Under the pieces are notes generated by a model. It ran no database searches. It saw nothing but the letters and a program-made list of their open reading frames with translations, and was not told where the DNA came from. A stretch of 64,000 nucleotides of DNA from Cellulosimicrobium sp. Marseille-Q4280 (GTDB lineage: Bacteria > Actinomycetota > Actinomycetes > Actinomycetales > Cellulomonadaceae). The DNA lies in contig NZ_CALPBY010000001.1 of NCBI RefSeq assembly GCF_943181405.1, forward strand, positions 558,001 through 622,000, written 5' to 3'. Positions 39,140-48,454 of the stretch are shown here, piece after piece; positions within the stretch are counted from its first letter, which is position 1, and the number at the start of each line of letters is the position of its first letter. Made by a program: the position numbers and the translations under genes.

Positions 39140-39831
39140 TGCTCGAGCTCACGGGACTGCACGCCGGCTACGGCCGGACCATGGTGCTGCACGGCGTGGA
39201 CGTCACGGTGCCCGCGGGCGGCGTGGCCGCCGTGCTCGGCCACAACGGCGCGGGGAAGACGACGCTCCTGCGGACGGCCCTCGGCCTCCTCAAGCCGCGC
39301 TCGGGCACGGTCGTGCTCGACGGCGAGGACGTCACCCGGCTGCCGACGTACCAGCGGGTGCGGCGCGGGCTCGCGTACGTGCCGCAGGGCCAGCAGTCGT
39401 TCGGGGACCTCACGGCCCGCGAGAACCTGCAGCTCGTCGCCGACACGTCGCGCGAGGGGTCGCGCCGGCTCGACGAGGCGCTCGACCTGTTCCCGGCGCT
39501 GCGCGGCCTGCTCGGGCGACGCGCGGGACTGCTCTCGGGCGGGCAGCGCCAGCAGCTCGCGATCGCCCGCGCGCTCATCACCGGGCCGCGCGTCCTCGTG
39601 CTCGACGAGCCGACCGAGGGCATCCAGCCGTCGGTCGTCACCGAGATCGAGGACGCGATCCTCACGCTGACGGACGCGGGGGGGCTGTCGGTGCTGCTCG
39701 TCGAGCAGCACGTCGGGTTCGCGCTCGGCGCGGCGAGCGACTACGTGGTCCTGCAGTCGGGACGCGTCACGAGCCGCGGAACCGGCGGCGAGGACGCCGA
39801 GGCCGGGGTCCGTGCGGCGATGGCGGTCTGA
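39139..39831 (+). CDS. urtE: Urea ABC transporter ATP-binding protein UrtE
   Basis: The 230-residue LivF-type ATPase has Walker A GHNGAGKTT, the signature LLSGGQRQQLAIARAL, Walker B VLVLDEPTEGIQPS and an H-loop VLLVEQHVGF. The DEPTEGIQPS form is characteristic of UrtE. The ATG at 39139 overlaps the last base of the urtD stop and is preceded by GAGGAGG. It is the last transporter gene. A GntR regulator follows on the same strand. Confidence 0.96.
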   Translation: MLELTGLHAGYGRTMVLHGVDVTVPAGGVAAVLGHNGAGKTTLLRTALGLLKPRSGTVVLDGEDVTRLPTYQRVRRGLAYVPQGQQSFGDLTARENLQLVADTSREGSRRLDEALDLFPALRGLLGRRAGLLSGGQRQQLAIARALITGPRVLVLDEPTEGIQPSVVTEIEDAILTLTDAGGLSVLLVEQHVGFALGAASDYVVLQSGRVTSRGTGGEDAEAGVRAAMAV

Positions 39832-39905
39832 CGGCGTACGGCGGGCGCACGGTGCGGGAGGATGGGGCAGGGGACGCAGTGGCCGGACGAGCCGGGAGAG
39901 CCAGC

Positions 39906-40607
39906 ATGGACATCGTGACCGCGACGCCCGGCTCGGCCGCGCGCTCCCTCCGGGACACCGTCTACACCCGGCTGCGCGCCGAGATACTCAACGGGCGCGT
40001 CGACCCGCGCGAACGGCTCACCGAGCCCAAGCTGAGCAAGCTCTTCGACGTCTCCCGCACCCCGGTGCGCGAGGCCCTGTCCCGCCTCCTCTCCGACGGG
40101 CTCATCGAGCGGACCGACTTCGGCTACGCCGTCGTCGTGCCGAGCCTGCCCGAGCTGCGCGACCTCTACGAGCTGCGCGTCACGCTCGAGCTGCGCGGGG
40201 TCGAGCGGATCATCGAGAACCCCGAGCTCCGCTACGACACGGGCGCGCTGTCCGCCGAGCTCGAGCACTGGCTCGGGCTGCGCGCCGACGTGCCCGAGCC
40301 CGACCCGAGCTTCGTCATGCTCGACGAGCGCTTCCACACGGTGCTGTCGCGCGCGGCGGGCAACGAGCGGCTCACCGAGGCCCTCGTCGCGGTCAACGAG
40401 AAGGTCCGCGCGGTGCGGATGTACGACTTCGTCGAGCCGGAGCGCATCCGCATCACGATCGACGAGCACGTCGAGATCCTCGAGCTCGCGCTCGCGGACC
40501 GGCTCCCCGAGGCCCGCACGGCCCTGCACAAGCATGTCGGGGAGTCGCTCGCCGTCGTCATGGAGCGCGCGGCCCGGGCGCTGTCACGCATGGCTCTCGC
40601 CGTCTGA
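39906..40607 (+). CDS. GntR-family regulator, FCD type
   Basis: The 233-residue regulator has an N-terminal winged helix (residues ~12-80) with KLSKLFDVSRTPVREALSRL. An all-helical FCD ligand-binding domain follows, with LRVTLELRGVERI, LDERFHTVLSRAAGNERL and DEHVEILELALADR, whose histidines usually bind a metal. FCD regulators commonly repress catabolic operons and respond to small acids. Between urtE and the urea carboxylase gene it probably controls urea use, and the shared CGTATA motifs are possible targets. A GGGAGAG lies before the ATG. Confidence 0.9.
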   Translation: MDIVTATPGSAARSLRDTVYTRLRAEILNGRVDPRERLTEPKLSKLFDVSRTPVREALSRLLSDGLIERTDFGYAVVVPSLPELRDLYELRVTLELRGVERIIENPELRYDTGALSAELEHWLGLRADVPEPDPSFVMLDERFHTVLSRAAGNERLTEALVAVNEKVRAVRMYDFVEPERIRITIDEHVEILELALADRLPEARTALHKHVGESLAVVMERAARALSRMALAV

Positions 40608-40705
40608 GACCCGCGTCCGGCGGGGGCTCGGCGGGCCTAGAGTGGCGTCGTTCGACCCGACGGCGAGGCGCGCTCTCGCCCGCCCGCACGGCACCCGGGA
40701 GGGCG

Positions 40706-43700
40706 ATGACCGCCACGCTCCTCGTCGCGAACCGCGGCGAGATCGCCTGTCGCATCCTCCGCAGCGCCCGTGACCTGGGGTTGCGGACGGTCGCCGTGCA
40801 CTCCGACGCCGACCGCGGGGCGCGTCACGTCGGCCTCGCCGACCAGGCGGTGCGCATCGGGCCGGCGCCCGTCGCCGCGTCCTACGACGCGGCGGACCGG
40901 CTGCTCGCCGCGGCGGCGTCCGTCGGCGCCGACCTCCTCCACCCCGGGTACGGGTTCCGCTCCGAGGACGCCGTGTTCGCCGCAGCCGTCGAGGCCGCGG
41001 GCGTCGCGTTCGTTGGCCCGACCCCCGAGCACCTGCGCGCGCTGGGCGACAAGGCCCGGGCCCGAGAGCTCGCCGCGGCCTGCGGGCTCCCCGTGCTCCC
41101 CGGGTCGCCGCTGCTCACGGGCCCCGAGGACGCCGCCGCGCACGCCGCGGCGGTCGGCTATCCCGTCGTCCTCAAGGACGCGGCCGGGGGCGGCGGCACC
41201 GGGGTCCACGTGTGCCAGGACCCCGACGAGCTCGCGGCCGCGTGGCGGCGCGAGTCGTCCCGGCCCGGAGCCTCCGGCCGGCTGTTCGTCGAGCGCCACG
41301 TCGCCCGCGCGCGTCACCTGGAGGTCCAGGTGTTCGGTGACGGCGCGGGACGCGTCGTCACGCTGGGCGACCGCGACTGCTCGGTGCAGCGCCGTCACCA
41401 GAAGGTGGTCGAGGCCGCACCCGCGCCTGGGCTCGCCCCGGAGGTCCGGGCCGCGCTGCACGACGGCGCTCGCCGTCTCGCGGAGGCCGTCGCGTACCGG
41501 TCGGCCGGGACCGTCGAGATGCTCCTCGACGTCGACACCGGCGAGACGTGGTTCTGCGAGGTGAACCCCCGCATCCAGGTGGAGCACACCGTCACCGAGG
41601 AGGTCACGGGCGTCGACCTCGTGTCGTGGATGCTCCGGCTCTCCCTCGGCGACGCGAACGTCCTGGACGGGGTGGCAGCGTCCGGACCGTTGCCGGTCGG
41701 CGTCGCGGTGCAGGCCCGCGTGTACGCGGAGGACACCCGGCACGGACGACCCGCCGCGGGCACGCTCACGCGGCTCGAGCTGCCCGACGGCGTGCGGGTC
41801 GAGACCGGCGCGCGGGCAGGCGACGAGCTCGGCGGCCACGCCGACGCGCTCGTCGCGAAGCTCGTCGCGCACGCACCGACCCACACCGGGGCCCTGGACG
41901 CCCTCGGCACGGCCCTCGCGGCGACGCGCGTCGAGGGCGTGCCGACGAACCTCTCGCTCCTGCGGGCCGCGGTCGTCGACCCGGCCGTCCGTGGCGGGAC
42001 CGCGACGACGAGCACGCTCGCCGGGCTGCAGGACCCGACGCCGTGGGTCGACGTGCTCGACCCCGGCGTGCTCACCACGGTCCAGGACTGGCCCGGTCGC
42101 ACCGGGTACTGGGCGGTGGGCGTGCCGCCGTCGGGACCGATGGACGACCTCTCGTTCCGTGCGGGCAACCGCGCGCTGGGCAACCCCGAGGGCGCGGCTG
42201 GGCTGGAGTGCACGCTCTCGGGCCCGACCCTGCGGTTCTCGCACGCCGCGACGGTGTGCGTGACCGGTGCGCCGGCGCCGGTCACCGTGGACGGCGAGCC
42301 GGTGCGCCAGTGGGAACCGGTCGAGGTCCCGCCCGGGGGCGTGCTCGCGGTGGGCGCGCCGCACGCCGTCGGGCTCCGGACCTACGTGCTGGTGCGCGGC
42401 GGGCTCGACGTCCCGGCGTACCTCGGGTCGTCCGCGACGTTCCTCCTCGGGGGTGTCGGAGGCTACGCCGGCAGGGCCCTCGCCAGGGGCGACGTGCTGC
42501 ACCCGCGTCGACCCGCGGACGCCGGTGCCGACGCCGACGACGAGGGCGTGGGCCTGGGCGACGGGTGGCCGAGGCCGCGGGCCGTGCCCTCCGACGAGCG
42601 CCCGCGCATGGGTCACTCCTGGGAGATCGCCGTCGCGACCGGGCCGCAGCCGACGCACCTCACGGCAGCTGCGCTGCGCCGGCTGCGCACCGCGTGGTGG
42701 CGTGTTCTGCCGCACGCCGACCGCACCGGGATACGGCTCTCCGGGCCGCCCCTCACGTGGGTGCGAGCCGACGGCGGCGACGCCGGGCTGCACCCCTCGA
42801 ACGTGCACGACAACCCGTACTCCGTCGGCGCGCTCAACGTCAGCGGCGACACCCCGATCCTGCTCGGCCCGGACGGTCCGAGCCTGGGCGGGTTCGTGTG
42901 CCCGCTGACCGTCGTCGTCGGTGCGCGCTGGAAGCTCGGACAGCTTCGACCGGGCGACGTCGTCCGGTTCGTCCTCCTGGACGCCGACGAGGCGCGTGTC
43001 CTGCGCACCCGTGCCGCGGCGCGTGCCGTGGCGCGGGTCCCCGCCTCGCGGCGTACGGTCCCGGACGACGGGGTGCTCGCGCGCCGCCACGGGAGCGGGC
43101 CCGCCGGACGGCCCGCGGTGCGGTACCTTCGCGGCGCCGAGGACAACGTGCTCGTCGCGTACGGCGACGACGAGGGTGACGGGAGCAGCGGCGACCCGCT
43201 CCTCCTGCGGCTGCGCGTGCACGCCCTGGCGCAGGCGCTCGCGGCGCACGCCCCGCGCGGCGTCGTCGACGTGACGCCGGGCGTGCGGACGCTCCACGTC
43301 CACGTCGACCCGGACGAGCTGCCCGTCCGGCGCCTCGTGGGGCTGCTCGGCGAGCTCGAGGACGACCTCCCGCCCGCCGCGGAGATCGAGGTCCCGAGCC
43401 GCGAGCTCCACCTCCCGCTGAGCTGGGACGACCCCGCGATCCACGAGGCCGTCGAGCGGTACGCGGCGGCCGTCCGGGAGGACGCGCCGTGGCTCCCGTC
43501 CAACGTCGACTTCGTGCGGCGTGTGAACGGGCTCGGTTCGGTGGACGACGTGCGCCGCACCGTGCTCGACGCGCAGTACCTCGTGCTCGGTCTGGGCGAC
43601 GTGTACCTCGGCGCGCCGCTCGCCCTGCCCGTCGACCCGCGGCACCGCCTCCTCACCACGAAGTACACGCCCGCGCGGACCTGGACGCCCGCGGACACCG

Positions 43701-44482
43701 TGGGCCTCGGTGGCACGTACCTGTGCGTCTACGGGATGGACAGCCCCGGGGGATACCAGCTCGTCGGCCGCACGGTGCCGATCTGGGCGCCCCACGCCCA
43801 GCGCGGCCCGTTCGAGCCGGGCGTCCCGTGGCTGTTCCGTGCGTTCGACCGCATCGTGTGGGACCCGGTCGACGCGACGGAGCTCGCGGAGCGGCGGGCC
43901 GCCGCACGGGCAGGGGTCCTCGACGTGCCGGTGACCCCGGGAACCTTCTCCGGGCGCGCGCATCTCGACCTGCTCGCGGAGCACGCCGACGAGATCGCGA
44001 CCGTCGCCCGGTCGCGCCGTGCCGCGTTCGACCGCGAGCTCGAGGCGTGGACGGGCGCGGGCGAGCTCGTCGGTGCCCCCGGGCGCCGTGACCGACGGCG
44101 CCGCGGCGCCACCACGGACCCACCGCCTCCTGACCGGGCCGTGGAACGACGGGCCGCTGCCCGCACCACGGAAGGCAGCCCGAGTATCGTCGTGGAAGCG
44201 TCCCGCCACGCCGACGCGTCCGAGCCCGGAACGGGCCCGGACGGACGACCCGGCCGGGGACGGACAGTGCTCCGGGCCCCCCTCGGCGGCGTCGTCTGGC
44301 GGGTCGAGGCGCAGGCGGGTGACCGGGTGCCCGCGGGAGGCGCCGTCGTCGTGCTCGAGGCGATGAAGCTGGAGCTGCCCGTGACGACGACCGTGCCGGG
44401 GCGGGTGACCGAGGTCCTGGTCCGCCCCGGCGACCACGTCGCACCCGGGGAGGGGCTCGCCGTCGTCGTCACCGACGCGTGA
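40706..44482 (+). CDS. uca: Urea carboxylase (biotin-dependent, BC-KipA-KipI-BCCP)
   Basis: The 1258-residue protein carries the full module order of urea carboxylase. A biotin carboxylase (residues 1-~445) begins LLVANRGEIACRI and has HPGYGFRSED and EVNPRIQVEHTVTE. An AHS2/KipA domain begins VLDPGVLTTVQDWPGRTGY. An AHS1/KipI domain contains YLVLGLGDVYLGAP. The C-terminal biotinyl domain has EAMKLE with the biotin lysine at about 1221. It would make allophanate from urea, ATP and bicarbonate. No allophanate hydrolase gene is in the window, so a related substrate such as guanidine is possible. A GGGAGGG lies before the ATG. Confidence 0.9.
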   Translation: MTATLLVANRGEIACRILRSARDLGLRTVAVHSDADRGARHVGLADQAVRIGPAPVAASYDAADRLLAAAASVGADLLHPGYGFRSEDAVFAAAVEAAGVAFVGPTPEHLRALGDKARARELAAACGLPVLPGSPLLTGPEDAAAHAAAVGYPVVLKDAAGGGGTGVHVCQDPDELAAAWRRESSRPGASGRLFVERHVARARHLEVQVFGDGAGRVVTLGDRDCSVQRRHQKVVEAAPAPGLAPEVRAALHDGARRLAEAVAYRSAGTVEMLLDVDTGETWFCEVNPRIQVEHTVTEEVTGVDLVSWMLRLSLGDANVLDGVAASGPLPVGVAVQARVYAEDTRHGRPAAGTLTRLELPDGVRVETGARAGDELGGHADALVAKLVAHAPTHTGALDALGTALAATRVEGVPTNLSLLRAAVVDPAVRGGTATTSTLAGLQDPTPWVDVLDPGVLTTVQDWPGRTGYWAVGVPPSGPMDDLSFRAGNRALGNPEGAAGLECTLSGPTLRFSHAATVCVTGAPAPVTVDGEPVRQWEPVEVPPGGVLAVGAPHAVGLRTYVLVRGGLDVPAYLGSSATFLLGGVGGYAGRALARGDVLHPRRPADAGADADDEGVGLGDGWPRPRAVPSDERPRMGHSWEIAVATGPQPTHLTAAALRRLRTAWWRVLPHADRTGIRLSGPPLTWVRADGGDAGLHPSNVHDNPYSVGALNVSGDTPILLGPDGPSLGGFVCPLTVVVGARWKLGQLRPGDVVRFVLLDADEARVLRTRAAARAVARVPASRRTVPDDGVLARRHGSGPAGRPAVRYLRGAEDNVLVAYGDDEGDGSSGDPLLLRLRVHALAQALAAHAPRGVVDVTPGVRTLHVHVDPDELPVRRLVGLLGELEDDLPPAAEIEVPSRELHLPLSWDDPAIHEAVERYAAAVREDAPWLPSNVDFVRRVNGLGSVDDVRRTVLDAQYLVLGLGDVYLGAPLALPVDPRHRLLTTKYTPARTWTPADTVGLGGTYLCVYGMDSPGGYQLVGRTVPIWAPHAQRGPFEPGVPWLFRAFDRIVWDPVDATELAERRAAARAGVLDVPVTPGTFSGRAHLDLLAEHADEIATVARSRRAAFDRELEAWTGAGELVGAPGRRDRRRRGATTDPPPPDRAVERRAAARTTEGSPSIVVEASRHADASEPGTGPDGRPGRGRTVLRAPLGGVVWRVEAQAGDRVPAGGAVVVLEAMKLELPVTTTVPGRVTEVLVRPGDHVAPGEGLAVVVTDA

Positions 44483-44508
44483 GCCGCAGCCCACCGCGAC
44501 CGCCGCCG

Positions 44509-44802
44509 CTAGCGGGCCACGAACAGGCGCGACGCCTGGGCCTCGGCGTCCGCGTACGTCTGCGCGGCCGACCCGAGGGCGGCCGTGATCGCGTCGAGCG
44601 CGGACTCGACCTGGACCTGCGTGCCCTGCCACTGGGCCATCACGCCCGTGAAGGCGTCCGCGGCGCCGCCGCGCCACGACGCCTGCAGGTCCGTGAGGTG
44701 CCGCATCATCGCTGCGACCTCCGTGCGGATCGCCGTCACCGACCCGCTCACGGCCGTGCTGGCCTGCGCGACGCGCGCGCTGTCGACCTCGTACCTGCTC
44801 AT
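44509..44802 (-). CDS. WXG100 (ESAT-6-like) family protein
   Basis: The 97-residue helical-hairpin protein has the WXG turn as LQASWRGGAADAF near residue 43 and ends SRLFVAR. WXG100 proteins are exported by type VII secretion or form the N-terminal part of toxins. No ESX genes or partner WXG protein are adjacent, so export partners must lie elsewhere. GGAGG lies just before the ATG at 44800-44802. Confidence 0.9.
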   Translation of the reverse strand: MSRYEVDSARVAQASTAVSGSVTAIRTEVAAMMRHLTDLQASWRGGAADAFTGVMAQWQGTQVQVESALDAITAALGSAAQTYADAEAQASRLFVAR

Positions 44803-44932
44803 CGTCGTCCTCCGTCGTGTCCGGCGGCTCGTCAGGGCCGCGTGGCCCGGGCGTCCGCCGGGCTCGTCGAGGACGCTAGGGGAGCTGGTCGGTGGCCGGG
44901 CTCGAGGAGGCGGTGCGCCTGTGGACGGCCGC

Positions 44933-45664
44933 TCAGGCCGTGGAGGGTGTGGACGGCGCGGACCGTTGCGCCAGCTTGATCTGCTCCTTGCGCAAGCGCT
45001 GGAGCTCGGCATCGAGGTTCTGCCGAGCGGGCTCCTCCCAGGCCGTGCCGAGCGGGCTGGAGAACAGCGACCGCCGCTCGAGCAGCTTGGTGAGGATGGC
45101 CATGCGCGCCCGGACGTAGTCCTCGGGCGGGATGTGCGCGTACTCGTCGCGCACGTCCTTGAGGTATTCCTTGTAGCGCTGGGGCTCCGCGGCCAGCACC
45201 GCCAGGTCGGCGTCGCACAGCACGGCGCAGTCGAAGTCCGTGGGGTCGGGTGCGTGCCGCACGAGGGCGTTGACGAGGTGGGCGACGCGGCGCGCCGCGT
45301 CGTCGGGGACGCCGAGCTCCGTCAGCTCGGCCAGCGCGAGCGCCGCGCTCGCCGTCTCGTCCTCGCCGCCCTTGTTCGCGTACGTCGCGCGGCCCTTCGC
45401 GTCGAAGACCGCGCCGTGGTACCAGGCGGCGAGCCGGACGAGGTCGGGGTCGTGGGTCTCCTGGGAGAGCTCGTCGACCCGTCCGAGCACGTCCGCGAGG
45501 TGGCGCAGGTTGTGGAAGTTGCGACCCGGGGTGTCCCAGCGGTCGAGGAGTCCTTGCCCGACGCCGCGGATCGCATCGTCCGACGCGGTCGCTCCGGCGC
45601 CCCTGGCGCTGCGGACGAACGAGGAGAGGAACCACTGCGGTGCGTCGATGCTCGTGACGCCCAT
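44933..45664 (-). CDS. HD-domain-like predicted phosphohydrolase
   Basis: The 243-residue protein resembles a group of predicted metal-dependent HD phosphohydrolases. HNLRHLADVLGRVDEL supplies the first histidine region. RLAAWYHGAVF stands where many homologues have an HD pair, so the aspartate appears replaced by Gly, and VLCDADLAVLA supplies a later aspartate. Loss of the HD aspartate could mean altered metal use. The ATG at 45662-45664 has AAGG upstream. An upstream ATG at 45797-45799 would add 45 low-complexity residues. Confidence 0.72.
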   Translation of the reverse strand: MGVTSIDAPQWFLSSFVRSARGAGATASDDAIRGVGQGLLDRWDTPGRNFHNLRHLADVLGRVDELSQETHDPDLVRLAAWYHGAVFDAKGRATYANKGGEDETASAALALAELTELGVPDDAARRVAHLVNALVRHAPDPTDFDCAVLCDADLAVLAAEPQRYKEYLKDVRDEYAHIPPEDYVRARMAILTKLLERRSLFSSPLGTAWEEPARQNLDAELQRLRKEQIKLAQRSAPSTPSTA

Positions 45665-45822
45665 GGAATCAGCCTTCTTCGACGACGAGGGAGGAGCGGC
45701 ACCGGTCGGGGAGAGCCGACCGGCAGACCCGACGTCGGCAGCGTCCTTGCCGGGCCTTCGGTCCCAGCCTAGGTCGATCCACCGACGACGACGCGCCATC
45801 GTAGCCCGTGCCCGACGGCGCG

Positions 45823-45928
45823 GTGTCAGGACGAGAGGTCACCGGGGTGACCTCTCGTCCTGACACGAGGCGACGGGGCGCCGTGTGTCAGGGGCACAGG
45901 TCACCCGGGTGACCCGTCGCGCTGACAG
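45823..45928. repeat. Pair of GTGTCAGG...CCTGACAC palindromes, intergenic
   Basis: The first is a perfect 21-bp inverted repeat, 45823-45843 with 45846-45866. The second has GTGTCAG/CTGACAG at 45885 and 45922 around the 16-bp palindrome GGTCACCCGGGTGACC (45899-45914). It lies between the HD-domain gene and the end of the sensor kinase gene, and it matches the pair inside ureD. Confidence 0.93.
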
Positions 45929-45935
45929 GGTGTGG

Positions 45936-47621
45936 TCAGGACGCGAGCGGGAGCTCCACACGGACGGTCAGCCCGCCGTCGTCGTCGGTCGAGCGCACCG
46001 AGACGTGGCCGCGGTGCGCGGCGACGATCGCCGCCACGATCGCGAGCCCGAGGCCCGAGCCGCCCGACGCACGGTTGCGGGACGAGTCCGCCCGGTAGAA
46101 GCGCTCGAACACGCGGTCCTCCTGCCCGGCGGGCACACCGGGGCCGTGGTCGCGGACCTCGAGCACCGCCGTCGCACCGCGAGCCGTGCCGTGCGGAGCG
46201 CGCTGGACGGTGCCGTCCGTCGGGAGCGGGGGCGCCTCGACGACGCCGAGGGCGATCTGCGCGGCCGTGCCGCGCGGCGTGTGCCGCGCGACGTTCCCGA
46301 CGAGGTTGGCCAGCACCTGTCGCAGCCGGTCCTCGTCGCCGACGACGCGCAGCGGCTCCGGCGCGACCGACCCCGCCGCGAGCCCCACGACCTGCACGTC
46401 CCGCGACGGGTCGAGCGCGTGCAGGTCCTGCGCGGAGTCCTTGGCGAGCGCGGCGAGGTCGACGGGCTCGTGCCGCAGGGGCCGCCCCTCGTCGAGCCGC
46501 GCGAGCGCGAGCAGGTCGTTGACCAGCGCCCCCATGCGCGTCGCCGAGTCCTCGATGCGGCCCATCGTGTCGTCGACCTTCTCGGGCGTGTCGAGCGCTC
46601 CCATGCGGTACAGCTCGCCGTACCCGCGGATCGTCGCGAGCGGCGTGCGCAGCTCGTGGCTCGCGTCGGACACGAACGTCCGCATGCGCGCCTCCGACGC
46701 CTCCTGCACGGCGAAGGCCTCCTCGATCTGCGACAGCATCGCGTTGAGCGACGTCGCGAGCGAGCCGACCTCGGTCGTGGGCGGTGCCGGCCGCACGCGT
46801 CGGGCGAGGTCGCCCCCCGCGATCCCGGCGGCGGTCTCCTCGATCTCCCGCAGCGGACGCAGCGCGCGCTGCACCGCCATGTACGCGACCGCTCCGCCGA
46901 TGAGCGCGATCCCGAGCGCGGACAGCGCGAGCGTGCGGCCCAGCACCTTGACCGTCTCGTGGATCCCCGTGAGAGGGAGCGCGACGAACGCGGTTCCCTG
47001 GACCTCGCCCGTCAGCTCGCTGCGGATGAAGAAGGGGACGACCCGCCACTTCGCGGGGTCGGACCCGCCGCTCGACGACACGGTGAACGGATCACCGGCG
47101 CGATCCCTCACCTCGGGGTCGGACATCGCCGGGATGTCCGGCTCGCCGTACCGCGAGACGGTCTGCGGCCAGCCGAGCGCGCTGCTGTTCCCGTCCCGGT
47201 CCCGGGCGACCACGTAGTAGTCGCTCGGGAGGACGCTGCGGACCGGCCCCTGGTTGAGGGTGGACTCGGCGACCTCGCTGGCCGAGCGCTCGAGCTGGTC
47301 GTCCACCTGGTCGACGAGGTACTGCGACACGACGGTGGTCGTCAGGAGCGCGGCGATCCCCTGCCCGGCGGCGAGCAGCAGCACGATGATCCCGACGAGC
47401 CGCGCCCGCAGCGGCACGCGTGCGAGCCAGCTCCAGCCCTCGGTAGGGACGCGCCGGCCGAACGGCCGCTGCGCCGTCGGGCCCGGGTCGCTCGTGCCCC
47501 CGGCCGCCGCGTCGCCGGACGTGCCCGACGCCGTGTCACCGGCAGGGCGCACGGCGTCGCCCGGGGGAGAGGGCGGCACCGCGCGCGCGTCGGTCGCCGT
47601 GCGGTCGGACCCTGCGCTCAT
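45936..47621 (-). CDS. Sensor histidine kinase, PhoR-like
   Basis: The 561-residue kinase has a Pro/Gly/Thr-rich cytoplasmic N-terminus of ~65 residues. It has two transmembrane helices (about 73-95 and 220-245), with an extracytoplasmic sensor region of ~125 residues between. A HAMP domain, the phospho-acceptor H-box FVSDASHELRTPLATIRGY, an N-box NLVGNVARHTPRG, and G-boxes RDHGPGVP and GGSGLGLAIV follow. It overlaps the response regulator gene upstream by 4 bp. The signal sensed is unknown. Confidence 0.94.
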   Translation of the reverse strand: MSAGSDRTATDARAVPPSPPGDAVRPAGDTASGTSGDAAAGGTSDPGPTAQRPFGRRVPTEGWSWLARVPLRARLVGIIVLLLAAGQGIAALLTTTVVSQYLVDQVDDQLERSASEVAESTLNQGPVRSVLPSDYYVVARDRDGNSSALGWPQTVSRYGEPDIPAMSDPEVRDRAGDPFTVSSSGGSDPAKWRVVPFFIRSELTGEVQGTAFVALPLTGIHETVKVLGRTLALSALGIALIGGAVAYMAVQRALRPLREIEETAAGIAGGDLARRVRPAPPTTEVGSLATSLNAMLSQIEEAFAVQEASEARMRTFVSDASHELRTPLATIRGYGELYRMGALDTPEKVDDTMGRIEDSATRMGALVNDLLALARLDEGRPLRHEPVDLAALAKDSAQDLHALDPSRDVQVVGLAAGSVAPEPLRVVGDEDRLRQVLANLVGNVARHTPRGTAAQIALGVVEAPPLPTDGTVQRAPHGTARGATAVLEVRDHGPGVPAGQEDRVFERFYRADSSRNRASGGSGLGLAIVAAIVAAHRGHVSVRSTDDDGGLTVRVELPLAS

Positions 47622-48361
47622 GAGGACGACGGCGCGCCCGGCGGCTGCCGCAGCAGGTATCCGACGCCGCGCTTGGTGTGGATGAGCGGAGGCAGGGCGA
47701 CGGGCGCTCCGTCGGGGCCGGGGACGGTGAGGTTGTCGATCTTGCGCCGCAGGTAGGAGATGTAGGACTCGACGATGTTCGCGTCGCCACCCCAGTCGTA
47801 CTGCCACACGTGGTCGAGGATCTGCGCCTTGGAGAGCACGCGGCCGGCGTTGAGCATGAGGTAGCGCAGGAGCTTGAACTCGGTGGGGGACAGGTCGACG
47901 TCGATCCCGGCGCGGCGGACCTCGTGCGAGTCCTCGTCCATCTCCAGGTCGGCGAAGCGCAGCACGGCGTCGTCGACGGGCTCGGCGTGGGTCCGGCGCA
48001 GGACCGCGCGGATCCGCGCCACGACCTCCTCGAGGCTGAACGGCTTCGTCACGTAGTCGTCGCCGCCGACCGTCAGGCCGGTCACCTTGTCGCGCGTGTC
48101 GTCCTTCGCGGTGAGGAACACGACGGGCGTGCGCTGGCCCTTCTCGCGCATGCGGCGCGTGACCGTGAAGCCGTCCATGTCGGGGAGCATCACGTCGAGC
48201 ACCACGAGGTCGGGCTCGACGTCGCGTACGAGCTTGAGCGCGCTCTGGCCGTCCGCGGCGGCGTGCACCTCGAACCCCGCGAACCGCAGGGACGTGGCCA
48301 GGAGCTCGCGGATGTTCGGCTCGTCGTCGACGACGACGAGGCGTGCCTCGGGAGTGCTCAT
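47618..48361 (-). CDS. OmpR/PhoP-family response regulator
   Basis: The 247-residue regulator has a receiver domain with the acidic pair VVVDDEPNI, phospho-acceptor Asp in LVVLDVMLPDMDG, conserved Thr in VFLTAKD and Lys in YVTKPFSLEEVVARI. A C-terminal winged helix with the recognition helix in GGDANIVESYISYLRRKID follows. It resembles mycobacterial PhoP. It is translated first and overlaps the histidine kinase gene by 4 bp. Confidence 0.95.
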   Translation of the reverse strand: MSTPEARLVVVDDEPNIRELLATSLRFAGFEVHAAADGQSALKLVRDVEPDLVVLDVMLPDMDGFTVTRRMREKGQRTPVVFLTAKDDTRDKVTGLTVGGDDYVTKPFSLEEVVARIRAVLRRTHAEPVDDAVLRFADLEMDEDSHEVRRAGIDVDLSPTEFKLLRYLMLNAGRVLSKAQILDHVWQYDWGGDANIVESYISYLRRKIDNLTVPGPDGAPVALPPLIHTKRGVGYLLRQPPGAPSSS

Positions 48362-48454
48362 GGATCCAGTGTGCGCGCGTCCTCTGGGAGCTGCCTGGGA
48401 GACCCCTCCACCGGTGCCGGCGCGGTCGTGGGCGGTGGCGTGCAGGATGGCGGG

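Noticed and set aside
44509-44802. A type VII secretion locus around the WXG100 gene
   Set aside because: No EccC, EccD, mycosin or second WXG gene lies nearby.
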